DNA of 64,000 bases from Kerstersia similis (GCF_965139615.1 NZ_CBCSIQ010000005.1:1-64000), one strand, 5' to 3'. Counted from the first letter of the stretch, positions 8,354 to 17,619 are shown. Made by a program: numbers and translations. The notes: generated from the sequence alone by a model not told the origin.

Positions 8354-10900
8354 TCAGAACCGCAGCTCCGCTCCGACCATGAAGGTACGGCCACGTGCCG
8401 TCGTATTGATGGACATGCCCTCTTCAGCGTAGTACAGGTCCTGGTTCATGCGGTTCAGGGCCTCGGCATAGTCCTTGTCGGCCAGATTCTGCACACCGAA
8501 GCGTACGCTCAGCGCTTCAGACACCTTGTAGCTGCCATACAGGTCCACAATGGTCGGGATACGTGGCATGTCTTCCTTTTCGACGGTATTGCTGTCCATG
8601 TCGATACCCTCGGTGCTCAGGCGCTGGGAGCGTCCGGTGATTTTGATCAGACTGCCGATGACCAGGCGCTTGTCAAAGAACCGGGCGCCCAGATCTATCG
8701 TGCCGTAGTTGCGCGGCAGATCGGCCATATCGTCATAGCCAAAACCCAGTTGCGTCGTACTGGCGATGGACGTCGGCTGATTCGTATGCTGCCAGCTCCA
8801 GGCGACATTCAAATAGCCCACGCCTGCATCGTAGGCAGCCTCCAGTTCATAACCCCGCGTCGTGACTGGCGAAGTCGTGTTGACCGACATATGGGCATTG
8901 AAGCCGGAATCGGCGTCATTGATATCCTTGCACAGCGAGCCATCACTGCACAGGAAGAAGGACTCGCTGGCAATATAGTCGCGGATGCGCGTGCGGTAGG
9001 CCAGTGCCTTCAGCCGGAAGGTATCGCCAGAGGTCAGCAGATCCGGCTTGATCAGGTTGAAACCAGCCTCGACAGTACGTGCGTGCTCAGGCTTCAGGAA
9101 GGGGTTCATGGAGCCGCCCCCCTCATTGCCGAAGAACACTTCCTGGACGTTGGGCGCCCGGGTGGAGTGGCTATAGCCCACGAAAGGCTGCAGCCAGGGC
9201 GTCACTTGCGCAGAGAACATCACCGACGGATTGAAGGATGCGTCTTTCAGATTCAATGAGGCTTCGCCCTGCGGGAAGCAATTCACATCCTCCGGGCAGG
9301 CCGGCTTGAAGCCATGCACCTTGCTGCGCGTGTAATTCAGGTTCAAGTCGAGCTGATAGATATCACGATTGAATACGAGCCCGGTGTACAAGGCGGCGAT
9401 GCGCTGGCGGCCTTCAGGCAGAAAAGCGTTATAGCCGTCGTCTTCCCAAAAACGGGTGTAATCACGCTCATAACGGGTATTCATGAACTTGCTGCCGAGC
9501 ATCAGCGCGACCTTGGTGTCTCCCAGTGAAAATCGGCTCGTATTGTTGATATCCACCGTTTGCGAGCGGTTCCGGATGGATGCGCTTTCATAGGTAAACG
9601 GCGCGCCGGGTTCGAAATCCTGTTGTGAACGACTGTTGCTAAGCAGCAAGTTGACATCAACCAGGTCGGAAACGGGTGCGTAGTTGTACTTCAGATAGTA
9701 ATCATCGCTGCGGATGTCTCGCTTGGTCATCCGGGTCTTGTAATTGCGGCCGCTGAATTCCAGCCGGTGAAAACGGTTGGGCCGGACATCCAGTTTGTAG
9801 AGCTGCGACTGCGGGCTTTGCTTGATGAACTCATTGTCTTCCCCCAGGAAATCCTCGCTGCTGCGGCCGCCGCCATTGGAGTAGGTCGCGTGCAGCGTGC
9901 TGGCGCTCACCCCGACCAGCGCACCGATGCTGCCGCTATCGGTAAATGCCTGGGTACGCCCGGCCAACGTCACCATGCCGGTACGGCCCAGGCCGTTGCT
10001 GCCCACCGACGCCCGGCTCATCATCCCGAAACTGCGGCCTTCGCGCAGCACATCCTCGACACCCAAGGTTCGCATATTGGCGCTGCCCACCAGCGCATTC
10101 ACCCCTTGCGAGCCCGCGCTGCTGCCCCGGCTGACGTCCACCCCCACCAGAAAATTCGGGTCTATCATCACCCCCGACGAAGTGTTCGCCCCTGCCCCGT
10201 GATAGCTGGAAGGTGCGACACCATAGTAAGTCTGGGTCACGCCATCGACCATGGTATTCACCCGCCCCAGACCGCTCATGCCGCGCACATTGACAGTGAC
10301 CGCGCCCTGCAGGGGATCAAGCTGCGTATAGGTGCCCGGCATGCTGCGCAAGACGGCATCCAGGCTTTGCATGTTGTCATTCACGGCGCGCGAACTATGC
10401 GCGCCCGGCTTGCCGTAGCTGCCATCCACGCCCGTCACCGTCACCACATCCAGCATCGCCGGCCCGGCGCTTTTCGTACGCGCCGGCACACGGCGCAACA
10501 TATACCCGCCCCGCCCGGTCTCTACCACTTGCAGGCCGGTATTTTCCAGCAACAGCGCCAACGCGGCCCGAGGAAGATAATTTCCCTGCAAGCCGGGGCT
10601 TTGCTTATGCTCGACCAACTCCGGCGCATATGTCAGCAGCCAGCCCGCCTGCGTTCCGAAATCATTGAGCACCTGCTCCAGCGGTCCTGCGGCAATGGCA
10701 AAAGACCTGACCCCACTGCTGCTGTCCGCCTGTGCCGCCGTCGCGCTGCCCGCTGCATCGGATGGCACTTCCAACGCTGCAAAGGCAGGGCCGGCACCCA
10801 ATGCCATCAACGCCGACAACAGCGCACCAGGCAACAAGGCTGGCGTGGCAATGGCCGGGAAAGAGGCCTGCTCGGCCCGTGAGTGTTCAACTGTCATCAT
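8354..10900 (-). CDS. TonB-dependent receptor with STN signalling domain (heme/hemoprotein type)
   Basis: An 848-residue outer-membrane TonB-dependent receptor. A signal sequence (ALLSALMALGAGPAFA) precedes an STN domain at about residues 65-135 (SFAIAAGPLEQVLNDFGTQA), the part that contacts a FecR-type anti-sigma regulator. The plug follows (NVRGMSGLGRVNTMVDGV) and then the 22-strand barrel, ending in aromatic AELRF. The plug motifs resemble the HasR/hemoglobin-transferrin receptor group, so heme or a hemoprotein is a plausible ligand, but this is inferred. It is the last gene of fecI-fecR-receptor on the minus strand. No periplasmic or inner-membrane transport genes follow. Confidence 0.85.
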   Translation of the reverse strand: MMTVEHSRAEQASFPAIATPALLPGALLSALMALGAGPAFAALEVPSDAAGSATAAQADSSSGVRSFAIAAGPLEQVLNDFGTQAGWLLTYAPELVEHKQSPGLQGNYLPRAALALLLENTGLQVVETGRGGYMLRRVPARTKSAGPAMLDVVTVTGVDGSYGKPGAHSSRAVNDNMQSLDAVLRSMPGTYTQLDPLQGAVTVNVRGMSGLGRVNTMVDGVTQTYYGVAPSSYHGAGANTSSGVMIDPNFLVGVDVSRGSSAGSQGVNALVGSANMRTLGVEDVLREGRSFGMMSRASVGSNGLGRTGMVTLAGRTQAFTDSGSIGALVGVSASTLHATYSNGGGRSSEDFLGEDNEFIKQSPQSQLYKLDVRPNRFHRLEFSGRNYKTRMTKRDIRSDDYYLKYNYAPVSDLVDVNLLLSNSRSQQDFEPGAPFTYESASIRNRSQTVDINNTSRFSLGDTKVALMLGSKFMNTRYERDYTRFWEDDGYNAFLPEGRQRIAALYTGLVFNRDIYQLDLNLNYTRSKVHGFKPACPEDVNCFPQGEASLNLKDASFNPSVMFSAQVTPWLQPFVGYSHSTRAPNVQEVFFGNEGGGSMNPFLKPEHARTVEAGFNLIKPDLLTSGDTFRLKALAYRTRIRDYIASESFFLCSDGSLCKDINDADSGFNAHMSVNTTSPVTTRGYELEAAYDAGVGYLNVAWSWQHTNQPTSIASTTQLGFGYDDMADLPRNYGTIDLGARFFDKRLVIGSLIKITGRSQRLSTEGIDMDSNTVEKEDMPRIPTIVDLYGSYKVSEALSVRFGVQNLADKDYAEALNRMNQDLYYAEEGMSINTTARGRTFMVGAELRF

Positions 10901-11089
10901 TTCATCCGCGTAGAAGAAACGGCATCCAGGCAGGATGCACGCACGCCACGGCGTTCAGCGGCCGGGGCTTCTACCTGTCATGTCGCATGAGAATGAAAAA
11001 CAGACCACTTCTTATGTCGGCACACCACGGGCCGCACCAAAAGCGACACCGCCCTCACCTGCAAAAAGGCGCCGTCATGAACGCCGGCA

Positions 11090-12418
11090 CTAGCGGCCAG
11101 CACCGGTATCTGTCCGCAGCGCCAAACGGAACGCATCACTACGCCAGCGCCGGCGCTGCACCTCTACCTCCAGATCCAGCATGCGCGCCAGGCTGTATAT
11201 GATGTCCTCTGGCCGATCCAGCGGATAGGAACCCGACAGGCGCCTATCGGCGACCGACGCGGCGCAACTGACCGAAAACGGCAGGAAGGGATCCAGCTCC
11301 GCCAGGAAATCCTCCAGGCGCCGCTGACGGGCCACCAGCATGCCACGCCGCCAGCTTTCACGATTTTCATCCGCCGGGCCAGGCTGGCCGTAGCCTCCCC
11401 GATGAACCTCGACCTGCTCCCCTGCCTCCAGGAGCAAACCGCCAGGTGCAGCGCTGGCCGCGCGGGCCGTGTCGGCTGTGCCTGCCGTGATGCTCCTGCC
11501 GTGCTCGCGCTCCTGCGCAGCTGCGGCCAGTGCATTCCCCGCGTCCTCGCCGGCCATCGTTATCGGCGCCTCTGCCAAGGGCTTGCCTGCAGCAGGCATC
11601 ACCTGGACACGCACCCGGCCGCTGAACACCGCCACCTGGGCCGCTGGCTGGCCCTGGCTTTGCAGCAAACGTACGGAATATTCGGTTCCCAACGCCTGCA
11701 CACTGCCCACTGGCGTTTGCACCAGAAAAGGCCGTGACTCCCCGGCAGTATGTCCGGTCTTGATGAATACCTCGCCCGCCAGCAATTCAATCACCCGTTG
11801 CGAGGCATCGAAATTCACATTCACTGCGCTATTTCCTGCCACGGCCAATTCCGTTCCATCCTCCAGCCGCTGCTGCCAGCGCTCTCCCTTTCCGGTACGT
11901 AGCTGAGCGGTCCAGCGCCGCACGGGCAAGCTATCGTGCGCCGACCATGCTCCACCGGCCACCAGCAATGCCGCCATCATGCCCGCAAAGGCACGGCGGC
12001 TCCGGTCTGGCTTAGCCCCCAGCAAGGCCCGCCGCGCGGCAGTTGCCGAATCCGGCGCAACCGTCTGAACCTGCTGAAACTTGCCATGCAAGGCTTCGAT
12101 GCGACGCCAGGCTCGCGCATGCTCGGGGGCGGCATCACGCCAACACAACCACTCGCGCAATGTCTGGCGTGATCTAGGATCTTCCTGGAGCGTCAGCAAC
12201 CAAAGCACCGCCTGCTGGGCAACCGCCCGCGAGACAGGAGGGGTCTCCTCCTGGGACGACTGGCCCGTCGGCAAGCCCTCCTCGGCGACCGCCCTGCTGG
12301 CGGCGGGCATCGGGGTGTCCTGTCTGGATGAGCACGTGCTATCGGGCGGGTACGTGTCCGCTGTCGTCCCTGCCTCTCCGGCAGGGTCAGCAGCATCATG
12401 GGGAAACAATTGCCGCAT
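11090..12418 (-). CDS. fecR: FecR-family anti-sigma regulator, long form
   Basis: A 442-residue inner-membrane signal transducer that holds the partner sigma factor and receives the signal from the STN domain of the receptor. An N-terminal DUF4880-like cytoplasmic region lies at about residues 63-115 (AVLWLLTLQEDPRSRQTLREW), one membrane helix at about 143-160 (FAGMMAALLVAGGAW), then the FecR domain (LEDGTELAVAGNSAVNVNF, LLAGEVFIKTGHT). It is longer than usual: about 60 extra N-terminal residues and a low-complexity Ala/Gly/Glu insertion at about 285-345. It starts 6 bases after fecI. Confidence 0.85.
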   Translation of the reverse strand: MRQLFPHDAADPAGEAGTTADTYPPDSTCSSRQDTPMPAASRAVAEEGLPTGQSSQEETPPVSRAVAQQAVLWLLTLQEDPRSRQTLREWLCWRDAAPEHARAWRRIEALHGKFQQVQTVAPDSATAARRALLGAKPDRSRRAFAGMMAALLVAGGAWSAHDSLPVRRWTAQLRTGKGERWQQRLEDGTELAVAGNSAVNVNFDASQRVIELLAGEVFIKTGHTAGESRPFLVQTPVGSVQALGTEYSVRLLQSQGQPAAQVAVFSGRVRVQVMPAAGKPLAEAPITMAGEDAGNALAAAAQEREHGRSITAGTADTARAASAAPGGLLLEAGEQVEVHRGGYGQPGPADENRESWRRGMLVARQRRLEDFLAELDPFLPFSVSCAASVADRRLSGSYPLDRPEDIIYSLARMLDLEVEVQRRRWRSDAFRLALRTDTGAGR

Positions 12419-12424
12419 AAAAAA

Positions 12425-12973
12425 TCAGCCACCCTGCCCGCAAATAGCCTGCGCGCCTTCCGGGAAATAGCACTGCAGGGCTGCCCGTGCCAGGTAGCGC
12501 TTGACCGTCGTCACCGAAATGCCCATTTTCTCGGCGATCTCCGCCTGCCTGAGCCCTTCCAGCTGGCTCAACAGGAATGCTTCCCTCACGACACGCGGCA
12601 AGCCTGCCAGCAGCTGATCCACTTCCATCAAGGTTTCGATCACGATCGCCTGCATCTCTGCCGACATGGCGTATGCCTGCTCGTGCTGCGCCAAGGTTTC
12701 CAGATAGGCACGCTCCAATTGCTCGCGGCGCCAGCGGCTGGCCAACACGCGCTGCGCAATCGTCGTCAGCATGGCACGCGGTTCCAGCAGCGGGGCGGGT
12801 TCGATGCGTGTCAGCAGGCGCACAAAAACATCCTGAACCACATCTGCAGCGCCATGGGCATCACCCAGCTTGCGCGCCAGCCAGGACTTCAGCCAAGGTT
12901 GGTGCGAGCGGTAGATCTGCTCGATATCAGTGTAGGGAGCACGCATGGAAATGAGATCGGCAAAGCGAGGCAT
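12425..12973 (-). CDS. fecI: FecI-type ECF sigma factor
   Basis: A 182-residue ECF sigma factor of the FecI (iron-starvation) group. It shows region 2 (IYRSHQPWLKSWLARKLGD, AADVVQDVFVRLL) and region 4 (LPRVVREAFLLSQLEGLRQA, ISVTTVKRYLARAALQCYF). It should direct transcription of the downstream receptor gene when FecR signals ligand binding. The start is uncertain: ATG at 12973 is used, and ATG at 12946 is also possible. A palindromic Fur-like sequence lies about 50 bases upstream. Confidence 0.88.
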   Translation of the reverse strand: MPRFADLISMRAPYTDIEQIYRSHQPWLKSWLARKLGDAHGAADVVQDVFVRLLTRIEPAPLLEPRAMLTTIAQRVLASRWRREQLERAYLETLAQHEQAYAMSAEMQAIVIETLMEVDQLLAGLPRVVREAFLLSQLEGLRQAEIAEKMGISVTTVKRYLARAALQCYFPEGAQAICGQGG

Positions 12974-13021
12974 AGGCAGCAACAGCCCGGTTCATCATCG
13001 CCGCGCCGCACACCTCAAATA

Positions 13022-13054
13022 CATAAATGAAAATTGATTGTAATTGCATTTATG
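13022..13054 (-). promoter_or_regulatory. Palindromic AT-rich operator, Fur-like, upstream of fecI
   Basis: CATAAATG at 13022-13029 and CATTTATG at 13047-13054 form a perfect 8-bp inverted repeat around an AT-rich core with NATTGAT/TAATTG hexamers. The position before fecI suggests Fur control, though the hexamer match is only moderate. Confidence 0.45.
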
Positions 13055-13204
13055 ATTTGAGAAGGAACAAACCGCAGCAAACCGTTGGTAAATGGCTGGT
13101 CTTGATCATGCAACAGCCCAGTGCGTACTCAGCTCGGGAAAATACAATTCTTCTCGCGGCTCACACAGCCATGCCGGATGCTCTGCCCGATCGTCAGCAT
13201 GGCG

Positions 13205-13252
13205 AAAAAAAACCCGGAGGCCTGCGATCTTTGAAGATCCCAGGCCTCCGGG
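13205..13252 (-). terminator. Strong intrinsic terminator of the fadN-like gene
   Basis: CCCGGAGGCCTG pairs with CAGGCCTCCGGG, with an inner GATC/GATC pairing, and a run of eight T residues follows on the minus strand, just after the stop at 13273. Confidence 0.92.
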
Positions 13253-13272
13253 CATCATGAACCGCCTCCGAC

Positions 13273-15663
13273 TCAGTTACGCAGGGGCTTGCCCGTTTTC
13301 AGCGTATGCGCGATCCGCGCCTGGGTTTCAGGCGTGCGCAGCAACTCTATGAACACCCTGCGCTCGGCAGCCAACATCTGCGCAACCGGCGCCTGCGTCC
13401 CGCTCTCAGCCAGGCCTCCGCACAGAACCGTCGCTACCCCCAGCGCAACACGATAATCATGATTACTGATCCTGCCGGCTTCGCGCTGTATGCTCAGTTC
13501 GGTTTCCAGCATATCCAGCCCAGCCTGGCCTGCGACCGGAATCACGGCATAGCGCGGGGGTGGCGCATAGCCCGATTCCGCCAAACCCCGCGCCGCCTGG
13601 ATACCTGCATACAACAACTCTGCCGGATGGAACAGCACCGTATCGCCATGGCGCGCATAGCCCAGCGTCTGAGCCTCCCAGGCGCTGCGAGAGGCACGTG
13701 CCTGCGCGACATTCTGGAACAGCGGACGCAAATGCGGCAGGATGGTACCGGTTGCATCCGCCGTCGCCGCCAGCAAGGCAGCACGTTGCGCGACATACAC
13801 GCAACCGCCGCCGGCGGGAATCAGGCCCACGCCGGTTTCCACCAGCCCGATAGAGGTCTCCAGCGCCAGCACGCGCCGAGCCGCGTGAACGGCGAACTCA
13901 CAACCGCCGCCCAAAGCCATGCCCTCGACCGCCGCAATCGTCGGCACCTGCGCATACTGCAGCGCCAACGACACCTGCTGGAAACGCTGCAACAGGCTAT
14001 CAACCTCTGCAAACTGCCCATCCTGCGCCAATGCCAACAACTGCTTCAAATTGGCGCCCACAGAGAATGGGGCGGGATGCCACAGCACCAATCCATCAAA
14101 ATCCCGTTCTGCGCGGGCGATGGCCTGCAACAGCCCGTCCAGCACCTCCTCGCCTACCGCATGCATGCGGCTCTTGAAAGACACTACGGCAATACGGGCG
14201 TCCAGTTCATCCAGGCTCCAAAGGCTCACGCCTTCGTTTTCCCAATGCAGGGTCCGCGCCATCGTCTGGCTTTCCCCGGCCAACAACTCCGGCGTGCACT
14301 GGCGCCGATAGACAGGCAAGGTGCTGCGAGGATGCAAACGGCCATCCCCGGCACCATACGAGCCTTGCGCCTGATGCACCCCTTGGCGGGCAGGCTCCAG
14401 CACCCAGTCAGGCAACCGGGCATCCACCAATGCCCTACCCGCCCCAATATCTGCGGCAATGGCCTGCGCCGTCGCCTGCCAATCGCTTTGCTGCCAGGTC
14501 TCGAAAGGCCCCTGCGCCCAGGCAAACCCCCAACGCAGCGTCAGATCCAGATCCCGTGCGCAATGCGCCACATCCGCCAGGTGGTACGCACTGTAATGGA
14601 AGACATCCCGGAAAATACTCCAGAGAAAACGCGCCTGTACATCATCGCTCTCACGCAGCGCGCGCATACGCGCCACGGGATCCGCCACCTTCAGAATGTC
14701 GGCCAGTACGGCGGACATCGCGCCCGCTCCTTCGCGATACTTGCCACTGCGGGTATCCAGTACCTGAATCACCCGGCCTTCCTTGCGGTACACCCCTGCA
14801 CCCGACTTCTGCCCCAGCGCACCCTGCTGTATCAATGCCTGCATCCAGACTGGCAGCTGGAAATAACGATGCCAGGGATCCTGCGGCAAATACTCGTCCA
14901 TGGTTGCGACCACATGGGCGAACGTATCCAGGCCGATGACATCGGCTGTCCGATAAGTCGCGCTTTTGGGACGCCCGATCGCCGGCCCGGTGATGGCATC
15001 CACCTCATCGGGCGTCAGCCCCATGGCTTCGGCGTGATGCAAGGCTGCCAGCATGGCGAAAATACCGATACGGTTGCCGATAAAGTTCGGCGTATCCAAT
15101 GCGCGCACCACGCCCTTGCCCAAACGCGTGGTCAACCAGCTCTCCAGGCCATCCAGCACGCCGGCATCGGTCTCCCGCGCAGCGATCAGCTCCACCAGAC
15201 GCATATATCGCGGCGGATTGAAAAAATGCACCCCGCAGAAACGCGAACGCAACGAAGCCGGAACCGCATCCGCCAAAGTATTGATAGACAGGCCTGACGT
15301 ATTGGTCGCAAACACGGCGTGATCGGCCACATGCGGCGCCACGCGATGATAAAGATCCCGCTTCCAGTCCAAGCGTTCGGCGATGGCCTCCACCACCAGA
15401 TCACAAGCCGTCAGCGCGACCAAATCATCCTCATAATTGGCGGGCTGAATCAAACCGGCACGTGCAGCCTCGGCCAGTGGTGCTGGCTGCAACCGCGCCA
15501 GATTGGCAATCGCACGTGCGGCTATCCCGCTACGCTCGCCCTCTTTGGCTGTCAGGTCATACAGCAGCACCGAAACGCCCGCATTCGCAAAATGGGCCGC
15601 GATCTGCGCCCCCATAACACCTGCACCCAGCACTGCAACCTGTTTGACCATGAGCTTATCCAA
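13273..15663 (-). CDS. fadN: FadN-type 3-hydroxyacyl-CoA dehydrogenase/enoyl-CoA hydratase
   Basis: A 796-residue bifunctional beta-oxidation enzyme with the dehydrogenase domain first (GAGVMGAQIAAHFANAGVSV at the N-terminus, then CGVHFFNPPRYM) and the crotonase domain last (SVGANLKQLL, EGMALGGGCEFAVHAARRV, VETGVGLIPAGGG). This order is that of FadN/YusL, opposite to FadB. The TTG at 15663 is chosen because AGGAGG lies 5 bases before it; the ATG at 15651 has poor spacing. In most genomes a thiolase and an acyl-CoA dehydrogenase accompany this gene; here it stands alone between fecI and the CRISPR array. Confidence 0.85.
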   Translation of the reverse strand: MDKLMVKQVAVLGAGVMGAQIAAHFANAGVSVLLYDLTAKEGERSGIAARAIANLARLQPAPLAEAARAGLIQPANYEDDLVALTACDLVVEAIAERLDWKRDLYHRVAPHVADHAVFATNTSGLSINTLADAVPASLRSRFCGVHFFNPPRYMRLVELIAARETDAGVLDGLESWLTTRLGKGVVRALDTPNFIGNRIGIFAMLAALHHAEAMGLTPDEVDAITGPAIGRPKSATYRTADVIGLDTFAHVVATMDEYLPQDPWHRYFQLPVWMQALIQQGALGQKSGAGVYRKEGRVIQVLDTRSGKYREGAGAMSAVLADILKVADPVARMRALRESDDVQARFLWSIFRDVFHYSAYHLADVAHCARDLDLTLRWGFAWAQGPFETWQQSDWQATAQAIAADIGAGRALVDARLPDWVLEPARQGVHQAQGSYGAGDGRLHPRSTLPVYRRQCTPELLAGESQTMARTLHWENEGVSLWSLDELDARIAVVSFKSRMHAVGEEVLDGLLQAIARAERDFDGLVLWHPAPFSVGANLKQLLALAQDGQFAEVDSLLQRFQQVSLALQYAQVPTIAAVEGMALGGGCEFAVHAARRVLALETSIGLVETGVGLIPAGGGCVYVAQRAALLAATADATGTILPHLRPLFQNVAQARASRSAWEAQTLGYARHGDTVLFHPAELLYAGIQAARGLAESGYAPPPRYAVIPVAGQAGLDMLETELSIQREAGRISNHDYRVALGVATVLCGGLAESGTQAPVAQMLAAERRVFIELLRTPETQARIAHTLKTGKPLRN

Positions 15664-15842
15664 GCGAACCTCCTGTTGACGGTTTGAGCCGGCAACCGCA
15701 CGCCAGCGTGGTAACCGGGCCAGCATAGCACCCGACCGGTGAGTAAGGACTGCGTTGCTGCATGCCCTATGCAGCGACTATTACGATAACAAACGGATGC
15801 TGCAGCGATGCAGGCCTGTCGTGCGCAAGAAGAATTACCTGG

Positions 15843-15870
15843 TTTATTGGCTGTTTGTGCGGCCAGCAAC
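15843..15870 (-). repeat. Degenerate trailer-end CRISPR repeat
   Basis: This 28-base stretch keeps 19 of 28 positions of the array repeat, including GCTG and TGCGGC, and lies 59 bases before the first intact repeat. That places it one repeat-spacer unit out, at the leader-distal end. It is probably a decayed relic of a longer array. Confidence 0.6.
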
Positions 15871-15901
15871 CACGCCGCCGCTCACGACGGTAAAGGCTTT
15901 A

Positions 15902-17489
15902 TTTCTAAGCTGCCTATGCGGCAGGCCACGACGTCAATCCGCTGTGGCTGATGACTGGCCATTTCTAAGCTGCCTATGCGGCAGACCACGAAGACGCGTC
16001 AAAACATGTCATTTGCAATGTTTTCTAAGCTGCCTATGCGGCAGGCCACATAACGGCAGGGCTAATCAGGAGTGCGGATTGTTTCTAAGCTGCCTATGCG
16101 GCAGGCCACAGCAGGTCAAGCGCGTGATCAGCCGCGACTTCTTTCTAAGCTGCCTATGCGGCAGGCCACACGGCGACGGCCATCATCTACTGCAATCAGA
16201 ATTTCTAAGCTGCCTATGCGGCAGGCCACTCTTCCCCTTGTGCTTCCCTGGCGCGCAGCATTTTCTAAGCTGCCTATGCGGCAGGCCACGAGCAATCGGC
16301 GCTGGACAGCACCTGGCGGCATTTCTAAGCTGCCTATGCGGCAGGCCACGCCGATGCGCTTGCTGATGCGCTGTCGAACTTTTTCTAAGCTGCCTATGCG
16401 GCAGGCCACCTGGCGGCCTGACGTTTTCCGTGGGCCTGGATTTTCTAAGCTGCCTATGCGGCAGGCCACAGCTGACCGGCGCAACCGGCAAGATTTTTCA
16501 CTTTCTAAGCTGCCTATGCGGCAGGCCACCCTGGCCTAAGTTCCGCAGGTTGCGGCGGACATTTCTAAGCTGCCTATGCGGCAGGCCACTTTCTTGGCGC
16601 GCCCCAGCGGGGTATCTGCACTTTCTAAGCTGCCTATGCGGCAGGCCACCTTAGCCGGGTCGCCGTCCGGTAGTTGGCTCTTTTCTAAGCTGCCTATGCG
16701 GCAGGCCACGATACCAAGGATTTCGACAAGGGCAGCGGTGATTTCTAAGCTGCCTATGCGGCAGGCCACGGTACAGCGGGCGCTGCGCGTGGCGTATCAG
16801 CTTTCTAAGCTGCCTATGCGGCAGGCCACTGATTGTCGTTTGCCGGCTGCGCTTCGTTCCATTTCTAAGCTGCCTATGCGGCAGGCCACTTCCTGGCAGA
16901 CCAGAACCTTTACAACCCGGTTTTCTAAGCTGCCTATGCGGCAGGCCACGGGTATGGTGCATTAGCGGGCGCTGGCCTGATTTTCTAAGCTGCCTATGCG
17001 GCAGGCCACGATGTCCTGCAGGGCGCGATACAGCTTACCCATTTCTAAGCTGCCTATGCGGCAGGCCACTCCTGGGCTTCCTGTTCCTCTCGCTTTCGCT
17101 GTTTCTAAGCTGCCTATGCGGCAGGCCACTATGTGGCCCCCAGGTCGGGGGCGGGTTTTTATTTCTAAGCTGCCTATGCGGCAGGCCACAAGGAATGCAG
17201 AGTCTGCGCTGCCAGGGTTAATTTCTAAGCTGCCTATGCGGCAGGCCACGATATGGAATTTTTCTGATTTTTTCGACTTCTTTTCTAAGCTGCCTATGCG
17301 GCAGGCCACTGTTGAGATCTAAGTTGTTTTTGACCTCGATTTTTCTAAGCTGCCTATGCGGCAGGCCACCCTTGAATGCCCCGAACGGGTATTCTGAGCT
17401 TTTTCTAAGCTGCCTATGCGGCAGGCCACGCAATCAAACAGGGCGCGTCGGTTGAGTTTCGTTTCTAAGCTGCCTATGCGGCAGGCCAC
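15902..17489 (-). CRISPR. Type I-F CRISPR array, 27 repeats and 26 spacers
   Basis: A strictly 60-base period gives 27 repeats of 28 bases and 26 spacers of 32 bases. Read on the transcribed (minus) strand the repeat begins GTGGCCTGCC and ends GGCAGCTTAGAAA. CTGCC and GGCAG form the 5-bp stem with loop GCATA, and CTTAGAAA is the predicted 8-nt crRNA 5' handle. All copies are identical except 15962-15989, near the leader-distal end, with one G-to-A change (plus strand GCAGACCAC). Orientation is set by the I-F repeat polarity and by the cas6f-proximal AT-rich leader at 17490-17619. Spacer and repeat lengths are those standard for I-F. Confidence 0.98.
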
Positions 17490-17619
17490 TAGGTTATCTT
17501 ATTTCTATGCCATTGATTATTAAAGAACAAAGCCTTTATGACTGCGATAGGGTGAAAATTTTCGGCCATATCACAGTCCATTGTTTTTAAAGGATTTTTA
17601 TTAACCCCTAAAAAAAGGG
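17490..17619 (-). promoter_or_regulatory. CRISPR leader
   Basis: This 130-base AT-rich stretch sits between the end of cas6f and the leader-proximal repeat, where the pre-crRNA promoter should lie. On the minus strand AATCAATGGCATA (plus 17506-17518) is one base off the IHF consensus WATCAANNNNTTR, about 17 bases from the first repeat. IHF bends the leader during I-F spacer integration in known systems. Confidence 0.65.

Noticed and set aside
10965..11005. GCATGAGAATGAAAA as a Fur box between fecR1 and its receptor
   Set aside because: Only one half resembles the consensus and no palindrome is present; too weak to list.
15757..15777. Hairpin GCTGCAT/ATGCAGC as array terminator
   Set aside because: The stem is perfect, but no T tract follows on the transcribed strand, so a terminator call is not supported.
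15755..17433. Open frames on both strands through the CRISPR array, with repeated motifs like FLSCLCGRP or SKLPMRQAT
   Set aside because: They are translations of the 60-base repeat-spacer unit; 60 is a multiple of 3, so frames stay open. Not proteins.
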